Origin: Methylococcaceae bacterium
GTDB taxonomy: Bacteria; Pseudomonadota; Gammaproteobacteria; Methylococcales; Methylomonadaceae
Reading direction: 5' to 3'
Length of the DNA stretch: 8,604 bases
Assembly: GCA_003155565.1 (NCBI GenBank)
Contig: PMDM01000262.1
Location: 367-8,970, forward strand
Within the stretch, counting starts at the first letter, position 1, and the number at the start of each line of letters is the position of its first letter. The position numbers and the translations under genes are program-made. The notes beneath the pieces are model-generated. The model was not told where the DNA came from and searched no databases. It saw only the letters and a list, made by a program, of their open reading frames with translations. Below, one piece after another: positions 1-5,737 of the stretch.

Positions 1-185
1 GTTTCCAAGACCAAGCCATCATTGATAAAGATATAGAAACAGCCCGCTTCATCCCGAACAAAAAGAGCATAACTAATATCAGGAATACCCGTGACTAATG
101 CCGTCGATAGCAATAGTGTTTGCTGTGAGGCAAGCAACTCCTGCAATGCATTCGCCCTTTTGGCTAGAAGTTCTGAATCGTTCAT
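1..185 (-). CDS. Start of a HugZ/pyridoxamine-phosphate-oxidase-like protein (partial)
   Basis: The minus strand reads 61 codons from an ATG at 185-183 to the window edge, so only the N-terminus is present. The protein begins MNDSELLAKRANALQELL. It continues with a strand LLLSTALVTGIPDISYALFV, then RDEAGCFYIFIND. This layout, a short helix and then beta strands with a 'xxLST....G.P..SY..FV.d..G.FYIF' pattern, is that of the FMN-binding split-barrel (PNPOx-like) family. Within it the closest resemblance is to HugZ/HutZ haem-utilisation proteins. Those bind haem or flavin in the cytoplasm and help release iron from haem. A weak ribosome binding site (AGG, about 8 bases upstream) precedes the ATG, and a TATAAG box lies on the minus strand at 205-200. 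Family level is fairly safe; haem function is an inference because the haem-ligand region is outside the window. Confidence 0.6.
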   Translation of the reverse strand, partial: MNDSELLAKRANALQELLASQQTLLLSTALVTGIPDISYALFVRDEAGCFYIFINDGLVLE

Positions 186-284
186 TATTAAACCTATTGC
201 TTATATGTCAGATGCATGGTTTTAGTTGAAATCCGTAATCTATACAAATATGGTAAAACTATTAGCGAACCGGGTGCTTAATAA

Positions 285-1715
285 CTACAAAGATGCCGAG
301 TGAAAGACCGCCATTTTTTCAATCTGCATGTCACGGAAAGTATAGGGAATACCCCCAGTACCATAACCGGACTCGCGTAAACCGGCAAATGGCATCCAGT
401 CCACACGAAACGCGGTATGGTCGTTAATCATTACCGTCGATGCGGACAAATGCTTAAAAGCATATAAGGCGGTGTCGATATTCTGGGTGGCAACGGCTGC
501 TTGAAATGCATAAGGCAGGGAATTTGCCTGTTCGATGGCCTCATCTATGTTGTCATATTCATACACGCAGATGACCGGACCGAATATTTCCTGTTGGCTG
601 ACTTTGCTCTGTACTGAAGGGTTGAATAATACCGTTGGTTGATACAACGATGAAGACAGCCGTTTGCCCCCAGTTATCAATTCGGCTTTTTCTGCAATGG
701 CTTCAATAACCCAGAATTCGACCCGATCCACTTCGTCATGCCGGATCAGCGGACCTACATCAGTGCCAGCATCAGCAGGATTGCCTACCGTCATGTGTTC
801 TGCCAATATTCCAAGGTCGGTTGCAACTTTACGGGCAATCGATTGGTGCGCGTAAATCCGTTTGACAGAAACACACACTTGCCCTGCGTGATAGAAACCG
901 CCTTTGGCCAATAACGGTAAAATTTTATCAAGATCGGCATCCTCGGCAATAATCACCGGCGCAACCCCGCCATGTTCCAAAGAGCAACGGGTTCCAGGTG
1001 AAAGCTTTGACCGCAACATCCAACCGATTTCTGCGCTGCCAATAAAGCTGAAAAAGGCCACGCGCTTATCGGTCACCAATTGTTCGGTGACATTATTATC
1101 CTTAATCATAATCGGCTGGCACCAAGCCACCGGCAAACCAGATTGGTGAAAGATATCAACCAACGCAAAAGCGGATAAAGGGGTTTCCCGTGCTGGTTTA
1201 ATGATGACAGGGCAACCGGCAGCGATAGCTGGGGCGACTTGATGGACAATTAAATTGAGCGGGTGATTAAAAGCACTGACGGCAACGACTGGGCCGATAG
1301 GTTCCTTATGCGTAAAGGCCAGCCGGTTCATGGATGCCGGATTTAACTGCATGGGGATTTCCGTACCGCGTTCGGAGCGAATGCAGTCAATAGAAATTTT
1401 AATGCTGTCGATAGCCCGTAATAGCTCAACTTTAGTATCAGAATAAGGTTTGCCGCCTTCGGCAATGGCGGTAGCGATTAATTGGTCCGAACGTGCCTGC
1501 ATGGCAAATGCTGTGCGTTCCAAGATGGCTATACGTTCATGGGCAGGCAACCAGTTATTCCGGTCACGAAAAACCTCAGCCATATTCTTTAGCGCGAGTT
1601 CAGCGCCTTTGGCATCAATACATTCAACTGTGCCGACTGGTTTCCCGTCATAGGGTGAAAAAACTTCGATGATGCCAGCCGCTTCAGCATCGGGTACTTT
1701 GATTGGATAATGCAT
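285..1715 (-). CDS. NAD(P)-dependent aldehyde dehydrogenase
   Basis: A 476-residue protein of the aldehyde dehydrogenase superfamily, which oxidises an aldehyde to the carboxylic acid with NAD(P)+ in the cytoplasm. Visible hallmarks are the oxyanion Asn in AFNHP (about residue 150), the cofactor Lys in IIKPA (173), SFIGSAEIG of the Rossmann fold, the general-base Glu in LEHGG (247), the nucleophile Cys in AGQVCVS (281) and EIFGPV near the C-terminus. Length is normal and the frame is intact. A GTG at 1724 would add three residues, but GAGAG at 1730-1726 is only one base from it and about ten from the ATG at 1715, so ATG is preferred. The C-terminal stretch NDHTAFRVDWMPF resembles ALDHs acting on lactaldehyde-like, phosphonoacetaldehyde or carotenoid aldehydes (the ald gene of methanotroph C30 carotenoid clusters). 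The substrate cannot be told from sequence. LEHGG instead of the usual LELGG is unusual. Confidence 0.9.
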   Translation of the reverse strand: MHYPIKVPDAEAAGIIEVFSPYDGKPVGTVECIDAKGAELALKNMAEVFRDRNNWLPAHERIAILERTAFAMQARSDQLIATAIAEGGKPYSDTKVELLRAIDSIKISIDCIRSERGTEIPMQLNPASMNRLAFTHKEPIGPVVAVSAFNHPLNLIVHQVAPAIAAGCPVIIKPARETPLSAFALVDIFHQSGLPVAWCQPIMIKDNNVTEQLVTDKRVAFFSFIGSAEIGWMLRSKLSPGTRCSLEHGGVAPVIIAEDADLDKILPLLAKGGFYHAGQVCVSVKRIYAHQSIARKVATDLGILAEHMTVGNPADAGTDVGPLIRHDEVDRVEFWVIEAIAEKAELITGGKRLSSSLYQPTVLFNPSVQSKVSQQEIFGPVICVYEYDNIDEAIEQANSLPYAFQAAVATQNIDTALYAFKHLSASTVMINDHTAFRVDWMPFAGLRESGYGTGGIPYTFRDMQIEKMAVFHSASL

Positions 1716-2010
1716 AAAACTCACACTCTCACGATGGGAAAGTCCATCTGTCCATTAAGCAGGATATTCTAAGCGTGATTGGCAAAGTAGCTATAAATTA
1801 AGATAACCTGGTGCATCGGGCAACATGGATGCGCTAGAGTATGACTAGGTTTTTTTTATCGTGTTCAACAATATTTCATCCTGTTAAAAGCAGACTATCA
1901 AAAAGCAATCATATAAGACCGCATAGGGTCGGTTTGTCACTTCCACTTTTAGCTAAAATTGAATTTTTTGGCGGTCTGCTATCTAGAAGTTTAGGTATTT
2001 AAATCGTTTT
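1716..2010. other. Gene-free spacer between aldehyde dehydrogenase and P450 pseudogene
   Basis: No convincing reading frame on either strand. It must hold the minus-strand promoter of the aldehyde dehydrogenase, though no good -35/-10 pair was found. It contains a perfect 12-base palindrome TTTTAGCTAAAA at 1947-1958. A widely spaced inverted repeat, AGCAGAC at 1889-1895 and GTCTGCT at 1974-1980, also lies here. No clear terminator (GC hairpin plus T run on the minus strand) follows the P450 stop. Confidence 0.5.
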
Positions 2011-3269
2011 TTATCGGGCTTCAAATTTGACTATCAGCTTGTCCGGCATCATCGTAAACAAAAAAACTTCCTGGATAGGTTGCCCAGTTCCAACACGGGT
2101 AACCGAAAAATTCTTAAACAACATGGCCACCGCCATTTTCATTTCAAGCATTGCCAAATTCCGCCCAGGACAAAACTGCGGCCCAGTGCCAAACGGCATA
2201 CTTGCATTCCGGTTATGGACACAGTCAGGAGTATTAGTTCCAAGCCAGCGTTCCGGCCTAAACTGATGGGCATCAGTAAAGTTTTCTTCTTGTAAAGCCC
2301 CAAAGCGGTTGACCAGCATGAGGAAGGTACCTTTAGGGACAGGGAAACCGGCAATTTCGACATCCCTATTGGGTTCGATGAAAAATAAGGATGCCACCGA
2401 TTTTAAAGGTATGAGCCGTGGTGTCTTCGCCTGCCAAAAGGATAGTGATGATATTGCCTTGAATTTCTACATCGGTTAAACCATTGCCCTGTTCATCCTT
2501 GGCCAACAGCAATGCTTCCAGGAAATTGGCCGGTTCTGCCTCCCTCGCAGCTTGTTGTTCCAGCTTTTTGCGTGCTTGTTGGACAAATGTACTGATCGTT
2601 TCTTTTATGATGGCTAAGGATTGCTCCATCTTCCGTTCACTGGGCAATTTGAAGAAGTGCCAATACGGAAACGGGGCATTGGCCCGGCGGTTGAAAACGG
2701 GCAGGAATGTTTCTAGATGCCGTTGAAAACTGTCATCACCTTCCTGTTCCAATACGTTAATATCGTAGCCAAAGGCAAAATTGGTCGTCACACCTACCGT
2801 AAAGCGCGTCCAATCTTCCTGGATATCGATATCTAGCCCGGTGTTGGCGCTTTTATGCCAATGCTTTAGCAACCGTTCCGCAATTATGGTGCAACACTGG
2901 AAAAAACTGGCGTAATTGCTCCGGTTTGAAGGCCTGCATGGTCACCTGGCGTTGGTGTCGCCATTGTTCCCCTTCGGCAGCAAACGCACCGTTACTGCTT
3001 AATTCAGCGCCAACCCGCTCGATAGCGCTGACCCTACGGTAGGTTTCTGGACGATCCCGCATGATACTTTGGATCAACGTTGGGTCGCTAATCGCCACCA
3101 CCGTCTTGTTGAACAGCTTGAATTGGTAAATATCGCCATAAATAGTCGCCCATTCTTCCAAAATCGAATGCAGTTTGTGCAAGTCAATTTGCAACAGGTT
3201 GCCCAAGAGTGGCAATCCCTTTGGCACCGGCAACTGGGAAAGTAAATGATGGGGGTTTTCGGTGATCAT
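2011..3269 (-). pseudogene. Cytochrome P450, broken by a frameshift and an internal deletion
   Basis: Three minus-strand segments together make a bacterial cytochrome P450, a haem-thiolate monooxygenase. The first starts at ATG 3269 (MITENPHHLL, with the proline-rich LPVPKGLPLLGN hinge) and carries the C-helix WRHQR (WxxxR, residues 103-107). At about 2880-2890 the frame shifts: VLHHN runs to a stop, while the next frame reads IAERLLKHWHKSANTG. The second segment carries the I-helix AGEDTT (2434-2417). Immediately after it, near 2397-2408, sequence jumps to KSVASLFFIEPNRDVEIAG in another frame. This skips the J helix and most or all of the K-helix ExxR motif. The last segment has FRPERW and the haem motif FGTGPQFCPG (2193-2164), Cys codon 2172-2170, and ends at TAA 2013-2011. 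An upstream in-frame start at 3380 exists but would precede the natural hinge start by 37 residues. Without ExxR the product would be non-functional even if read through. Confidence 0.9.
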
Positions 3270-3359
3270 TGCGGTTTCACTTGGTGGATTCCTGATATGG
3301 CAAAGGCTGAAGGAATAGTTGATAATCAGTCCCGGATAAAAACTTGTCAAGGACAATGA
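3270..3359. promoter_or_regulatory. Divergent intergenic region
   Basis: Ninety bases separate the start of the minus-strand P450 pseudogene from the plus-strand YdjM-like gene, so both promoters should lie here or overlap the neighbouring starts. AAGGA at 3349-3353 is a good ribosome binding site for the plus-strand ATG at 3360. No convincing sigma-70 boxes or operator could be assigned by eye. Confidence 0.35.
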
Positions 3360-3593
3360 ATGGCATCGGCATTTTCCCACATTGCGGTTTCGGCAGTCCT
3401 GTATGCCAGTTTCAAAAGCGAAACGGTGAATTTCAAGCTATTGGTACTGGCTGCGGTATGCTCCGTTTTCCCCGATATTGATGTCATTGGCTTCAAATTC
3501 GGCATCACTTACGGATCGCAATGGGGTCATCGGGGCTTTACGCATTCGTTTTTCGCTGCGAGGCAGGAGCCGAGTAGTCCCCAGAAGCGATAG
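3360..3593 (+). pseudogene. YdjM/DUF457-family membrane metal-dependent hydrolase, truncated
   Basis: The first 67 codons (3360-3560) read as the N-terminus of the YdjM/DUF457 family of inner-membrane 'metal-dependent hydrolases'. They hold an early His (ASAFSHIAV, His7), a hydrophobic segment LLVLAAVCSVF, the acidic PDIDVIGF motif (Asp39, Asp41), then GHRGFTHS (His57, Arg58, His62). Those His and Asp residues are the putative metal ligands of the family. Family members usually run to about 150-200 residues with several further membrane helices. Here sequence changes abruptly after SFFAA into RQEPSSPQKR and a stop at 3591-3593, at the border of the structured block preceding the insertion sequence. 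No distal half was recognised downstream of the element, so the gene is truncated, not merely interrupted. Start ATG 3360 is supported by AAGGA six bases upstream. Confidence 0.75.
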
Positions 3594-3599
3594 TGCTGG

Positions 3600-3636
3600 G
3601 CGTTTTCACGGAGCGCTGTTTGCGTAGTGAAAATGC
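3600..3636. repeat. 10-bp hairpin with one G-U pair
   Basis: GCGTTTTCAC at 3600-3609 pairs with GTGAAAATGC at 3627-3636, with one G-U wobble. The 17-base loop itself contains the palindrome AGCGCT. No T run follows, so it is not an intrinsic terminator. Confidence 0.65.
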
Positions 3637-3676
3637 AAAGCCTTCCGGCATCGCGTCGAGCCATTGCGTAACCGAT

Positions 3677-3704
3677 GCCTTATACCCCTTGTCGGGTATA
3701 AGGC
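3677..3704. repeat. 11-bp perfect hairpin, six-base loop
   Basis: GCCTTATACCC at 3677-3687 and GGGTATAAGGC at 3694-3704 are perfectly complementary around the loop CTTGTC. This is the strongest single stem in the structured block. It is not followed by a T run on either strand, so termination is unlikely; an RNA structural element or a recognition hairpin is more plausible. Confidence 0.75.
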
Positions 3705-3747
3705 GAGGGAAGCAGGACGGCTGGGGCAGCCGCAGGCATTGGCGGTC

Positions 3748-3768
3748 GCGTCAAGTTTTTGCCGCTTG
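3748..3768. repeat. Left arm of an imperfect palindrome flanking the insertion sequence
   Basis: GCGTC (3748-3752), TTTTTGC (3756-3762) and GCTTG (3764-3768) are complementary, in the correct reverse order, to GACGC, GCAAAAA and CAAGC at 5120-5124, 5109-5115 and 5100-5104. Seventeen bases pair in three blocks with small internal loops. The insertion sequence lies exactly between the two arms. Confidence 0.5.
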
Positions 3769-3776
3769 CTTAATGG

Positions 3777-3788
3777 TATGGACTCCTC
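3777..3788. repeat. Left subterminal inverted repeat of the IS1111 element
   Basis: TATGGACTCCTC. The reverse complement of the right repeat at 5067-5078 is TATGGCCCCCTC, a 10 of 12 match. It also forms part of the left arm of a hairpin that reaches the transposase ribosome binding site. Confidence 0.65.
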
Positions 3789-3859
3789 GCCTTCCCAACG
3801 GCATCGCGATGTGCCAAAGTGGGGGTTTAACGGCCACTTAACAGAAAGCGAGGAATCCA
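3779..3859 (+). promoter_or_regulatory. Inverted repeat that would mask the transposase ribosome binding site
   Basis: Bases 3779-3794 (TGGACTCCTCGCCTTC) and 3844-3859 (GAAAGCGAGGAATCCA) pair at 14 of 16 positions. The right arm contains GAGGA at 3850-3854, six bases before the transposase ATG at 3861. A transcript entering from outside the element would contain both arms and could fold so that the ribosome binding site is buried. Protection against read-through translation of this kind is known for other insertion sequences; here it is inferred. Both mismatches are C-A on the plus strand and would be G-U on the minus strand. Confidence 0.5.
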
Positions 3860-3860
3860 G

Positions 3861-4812
3861 ATGAATCTTACGACAATTGGTTTAGACATTGCAAAGACCG
3901 TATTTCAGTTGCATGGTGCCGACAGGAACGGCAAGCCTGTTTTACGCAAACGACTGGGGCGCAATCAAGTGTTGGTCTGTTTCGCCAAGCTGCCGCCGTG
4001 CTTGGTTGGGTTGGAGGCTTGTGCGGGCACGCACCATTGGGCAAGGGAATTGATTAAACTAGGGCATGATGCCAGGTTAACCGGCCCGCAGTTTGTCAAG
4101 CCCTCTGTCAAAGGCAACAAGAACGACGCCAATGATGCCGAAGCGACCTGTGGGGCGGCCGGCCGTCCCGCGATGCGTTTTGTGCCATTTAAAGAGCGCG
4201 GGCCAGCAAGCGGCCCAGATGTTGCACCGGATACGGAGCGGATTAATTAAGGACTGGACCGCATTGGCCAACCGGATTAGGGGGTTATTGGGTGAATATG
4301 GAATTGTCGTTGCGGTCGGGCTGGCCCAATTACGTCGGCAATTACCGGAGCTATTGGAAGCTGCCGAGAACGGATTGCCGCCAATGGCACGGCAACTGTT
4401 TGCCGATTTGCAAGGACAGTTGATTGCGCCCGACCAGCGCATCACCGACTATGACGGCAAGATACAGGTGTTGCCCCAGGGCAGCGAAGTGAGCCGACGG
4501 TTGGCAGGCGTGCCTGGGATTGGGCCAATGACGGCGACGGCGTTGCTGGCTTCGTTAGGTGACGGCAAATCCTTCAGTTCCGCCCGGCAAGTCGCGGCCT
4601 GGTTGGGGCTGGTGCCGAAGCAGGCGTCCAGCGGCGGCAAACCGAAGTTGCTTGGCATCAGCAAGCGGGGCGATGTGTACTTACGGACGCTGTTGATCCA
4701 CGGGGCCAGGGCGGTCGCCAACAAGAACGCCAGGGTTGTGTGGGTGTTGCTGGCTAAAGCAGAAGCGTATATGAAGCCGACACCGATCCGGATGGAACCC
4801 GGTGTCCAATAA
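3861..4812 (+). pseudogene. IS110/IS1111-family DEDD transposase, frameshifted and internally deleted
   Basis: The first frame (ATG 3861, GAGGA ribosome binding site) encodes the RuvC-like DEDD domain: IGLDIAK (Asp9), GLEACAG (Glu52) and NKNDANDAEA (Asp89, Asp92). After RFVPFK, at 4188-4195, the frame is lost to a stop at 4250. The family sequence resumes one base over as SAGQQAAQMLHRIRSGLIKD and continues to TAA 4810-4812. Reading TTT AAG AGC would restore PFKS, so one extra A in the AAA run explains the shift. The second part carries the Transposase_20 domain: LAGVPGIGPMTATALLASLGDG, WLGLVPKQ, then SSGGK (4627-4641), which includes the likely catalytic serine, and GISKRGD. At 4711-4720 GARAV joins directly to ANKNARV. 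Relatives have about 30 residues between these motifs, so an in-frame deletion is likely too. Intact relatives are about 340 residues. Confidence 0.85.
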
Positions 4813-5066
4813 TAGGGGTTACCGTAATAATGGCCACTCCAACCAGTTGCTTAAGTTATTTCAAGGCGATGGCAAAACGGCCAGACCGGTGTTTTCAGAA
4901 ATCCGCCCAGCCCAGGGGCCTTCGAGGCCGGTTGCTTGATAGGGATGAAAACACGCGGAAATCCATCAGGGCCAGAGGCGATCAGTCCCTCGACAATAGG
5001 CCGGATATATGGGTGCAACTGCGTTACCTGACCATATTAAATCGATAAGAAATGACTTGCAAAATA
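4813..5066 (+). ncRNA. Right non-coding end of the IS, candidate seeker/bridge RNA region
   Basis: About 250 bases separate the transposase stop from the right inverted repeat. In IS1111-group elements the guide RNA that pairs with donor and target DNA (seekRNA or bridge RNA) is encoded in exactly this interval. In the narrow IS110 group it lies upstream instead. A GC-rich hairpin, GGCCT 4917-4921 with AGGCC 4925-4929, lies inside. A 72-codon frame beginning at 4830 has no family resemblance and is probably incidental. RNA boundaries and guide loops were not assigned. The call rests on element type and position, with weak direct structural evidence. Confidence 0.45.
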
Positions 5067-5078
5067 GAGGGGGCCATA
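5067..5078. repeat. Right subterminal inverted repeat of the IS1111 element
   Basis: GAGGGGGCCATA, complementary to the left repeat at 3777-3788 apart from two positions. It overlaps a perfect 10-base palindrome, CCATATATGG at 5074-5083. Confidence 0.65.
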
Positions 5079-5084
5079 TATGGG

Positions 5085-5203
5085 CCGGGATGCCCAAAAC
5101 AAGCTTTCGCAAAAATAGCGACGCCCTTCTTGTCGGTTTTTGCTTTCAGTGTTGAAAGCCGGAAATAGGCCGGAACTGATCGACTAACGGAAAAACTCAC
5201 TAA
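5085..5203. other. Non-coding flank to the right of the insertion sequence
   Basis: No gene recognised, and nothing resembling the missing half of the YdjM-like gene in any frame checked. It holds the right arm of the palindrome that brackets the IS (5100-5124). It also holds a perfect hairpin, GCTTTCA 5142-5148 with TGAAAGC 5153-5159 around GTGT. The T run at 5137-5141 precedes the hairpin on the plus strand and so does not make a terminator. It may be the continuation of the structured block at 3561-3769, split by the IS. Confidence 0.4.
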
Positions 5204-5395
5204 TTATTGATACAACCCAAACCAATCGACGGCAGGACGGGCAGGAATCAGAGGGGTTGCTGTGGTATTTTGGAAGAAATCCTCTAGGATATATTCCAGG
5301 CCATAAAAGCGTCCGCCTTCAAATCCTTGGCAAAGGGCATCAAAATTAATGTGTTGATCAACCTCTGGTGTTTTGGTTTTATTTGGTATTTTCAT
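5204..5395 (-). CDS. Small hypothetical protein, 63 residues
   Basis: ATG at 5395 to TAA 5206-5204. The frame stays open upstream to an ATG at 5467. AGGA about eight bases before 5395 supports the shorter form, which starts MKIPNKTKTPEVDQHINFD. The body is FDALCQGFEGGRFYGLEYILEDFFQ, then a proline-containing tail ending PAVDWFGLYQ. It has one cysteine, no membrane segment and no signal peptide. It is rich in Gly, Phe and acidic residues in the middle and aromatic at the end. No family was recognised. It stands alone, with the IS flank downstream and an AT-rich region containing a 9-bp dyad upstream. A short regulator, a toxin or antitoxin component, or a modified-peptide precursor cannot be told apart; no partner gene is visible. 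Confidence 0.45.
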   Translation of the reverse strand: MKIPNKTKTPEVDQHINFDALCQGFEGGRFYGLEYILEDFFQNTTATPLIPARPAVDWFGLYQ

Positions 5396-5437
5396 TGCAG
5401 AATCCTGAGCTTTTGTATAAAAGTTGCCTGAACCATA

Positions 5438-5472
5438 ACTGTTTGTCCCTGAATGCAATATGAACAAACAGT
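5438..5472. promoter_or_regulatory. 9-bp perfect dyad, operator-like
   Basis: ACTGTTTGT at 5438-5446 and ACAAACAGT at 5464-5472 form a perfect inverted repeat with a 17-base spacer. It lies 43 bases upstream of the ATG of the minus-strand 63-residue gene, a sensible place for an operator. It also overlaps the start of the doubtful plus-strand frame at 5453. The spacing does not fit LexA (CTGT-N8-ACAG). A transcript hairpin is the alternative. Confidence 0.4.
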
Positions 5473-5737
5473 GCGGTCGTCACTTCCTGTTATTAATATC
5501 AACCACAATCAAAACCTAAAAAAATTGAATCCTATGGTAAGCGACTTAAAAAATGAAAGCGCTTTTTCTGAGCTTTCAAACCGAAACCATGGGTATTTTG
5601 TGGACAAAAAATCGTGCATCCTTGCACTTCATAACATCCTTTTGCAATTAAGGAGGTACACACGTAGGGTAGAAGCTTTGTCTATTTTATACTGTGAACC
5701 AATCGTGATTTCTATTAACTATTACCATACAGAATGA
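5453..5737 (+). CDS. Doubtful 94-codon open frame
   Basis: ATG 5453 to a TGA at 5735-5737. There is no ribosome binding site at 5453 or at the internal ATG 5534. The start lies within the spacer of the dyad at 5438-5472. The translation (from MQYEQTVRSSLPVININ to a tail ISINYYHTE) has no recognisable family, signal peptide or membrane segment, and its composition looks like translated AT-rich spacer. An AAGGAGG at 5650-5656 inside it is not followed by any start codon. It is listed so that the interval is not left blank; it is more likely non-coding. Confidence 0.18.
   Translation: MQYEQTVRSSLPVININHNQNLKKLNPMVSDLKNESAFSELSNRNHGYFVDKKSCILALHNILLQLRRYTRRVEALSILYCEPIVISINYYHTE

Larger units (their letters stand above)
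3561..3769. other. Hairpin-dense structured block between truncated gene and insertion sequence
   Basis: This stretch does not read as a recognisable protein in any frame, and stems are packed end to end. CCCAG 3580-3584 pairs with CTGGG 3596-3600. GCGTTTTCAC 3600-3609 pairs with GTGAAAATGC 3627-3636 (one G-U). GGCATCG 3647-3653 pairs with CGATGCC 3673-3679. An 11-bp perfect stem spans 3677-3704. CGGCTG 3718-3723 pairs with CAGCCG 3727-3732. The third and fourth stems share bases 3677-3679 and are therefore mutually exclusive. It lies outside the IS1111 terminal repeat, so it could be a separate repeat element, a non-coding RNA, or a remnant of another mobile unit. The identity is unknown. 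Confidence 0.6.
3770..5084 (+). mobile_element. IS1111-group insertion sequence (IS110 family), defective
   Basis: The element comprises a DEDD transposase gene (broken), a short left non-coding end and a roughly 250-base right non-coding end. Imperfect subterminal inverted repeats, TATGGACTCCTC at 3777-3788 and GAGGGGGCCATA at 5067-5078, match at 10 of 12 positions. Subterminal repeats plus a long 3' non-coding region are typical of the IS1111 group, as opposed to the IS110 group in the narrow sense, whose long end is 5'. The exact outer boundaries are uncertain by several bases because this group has short extensions outside the repeats and often makes no target duplication. The transposase damage suggests it cannot move by itself, although a relative could act on its ends. 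Confidence 0.8.

Noticed and set aside
1849..1858. T run as a terminator on the plus strand
   Set aside because: Only a four-base CTAG/CTAG stem precedes it, and no plus-strand gene ends there.
3593..3864. Overlapping 82- and 66-codon frames before the transposase
   Set aside because: They overlap the structured block and the IS left end, have low-quality translations, and neither frame has a family match.
4830..5048. 72-codon plus-strand frame in the IS 3' end
   Set aside because: It lies in the normally non-coding right end of IS1111 elements and its translation resembles no protein family.
5137..5159. Rho-independent terminator
   Set aside because: The hairpin at 5142-5159 has its T run before it on the plus strand; on the minus strand it is followed by A residues, so the polarity is wrong on both strands.
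5438..5472. LexA box
   Set aside because: CTGT and ACAG are present in the dyad, but the spacing is far longer than the eight bases of a LexA site.
5650..5656. Perfect AAGGAGG as a gene start signal
   Set aside because: No ATG, GTG or TTG follows at a usable distance.
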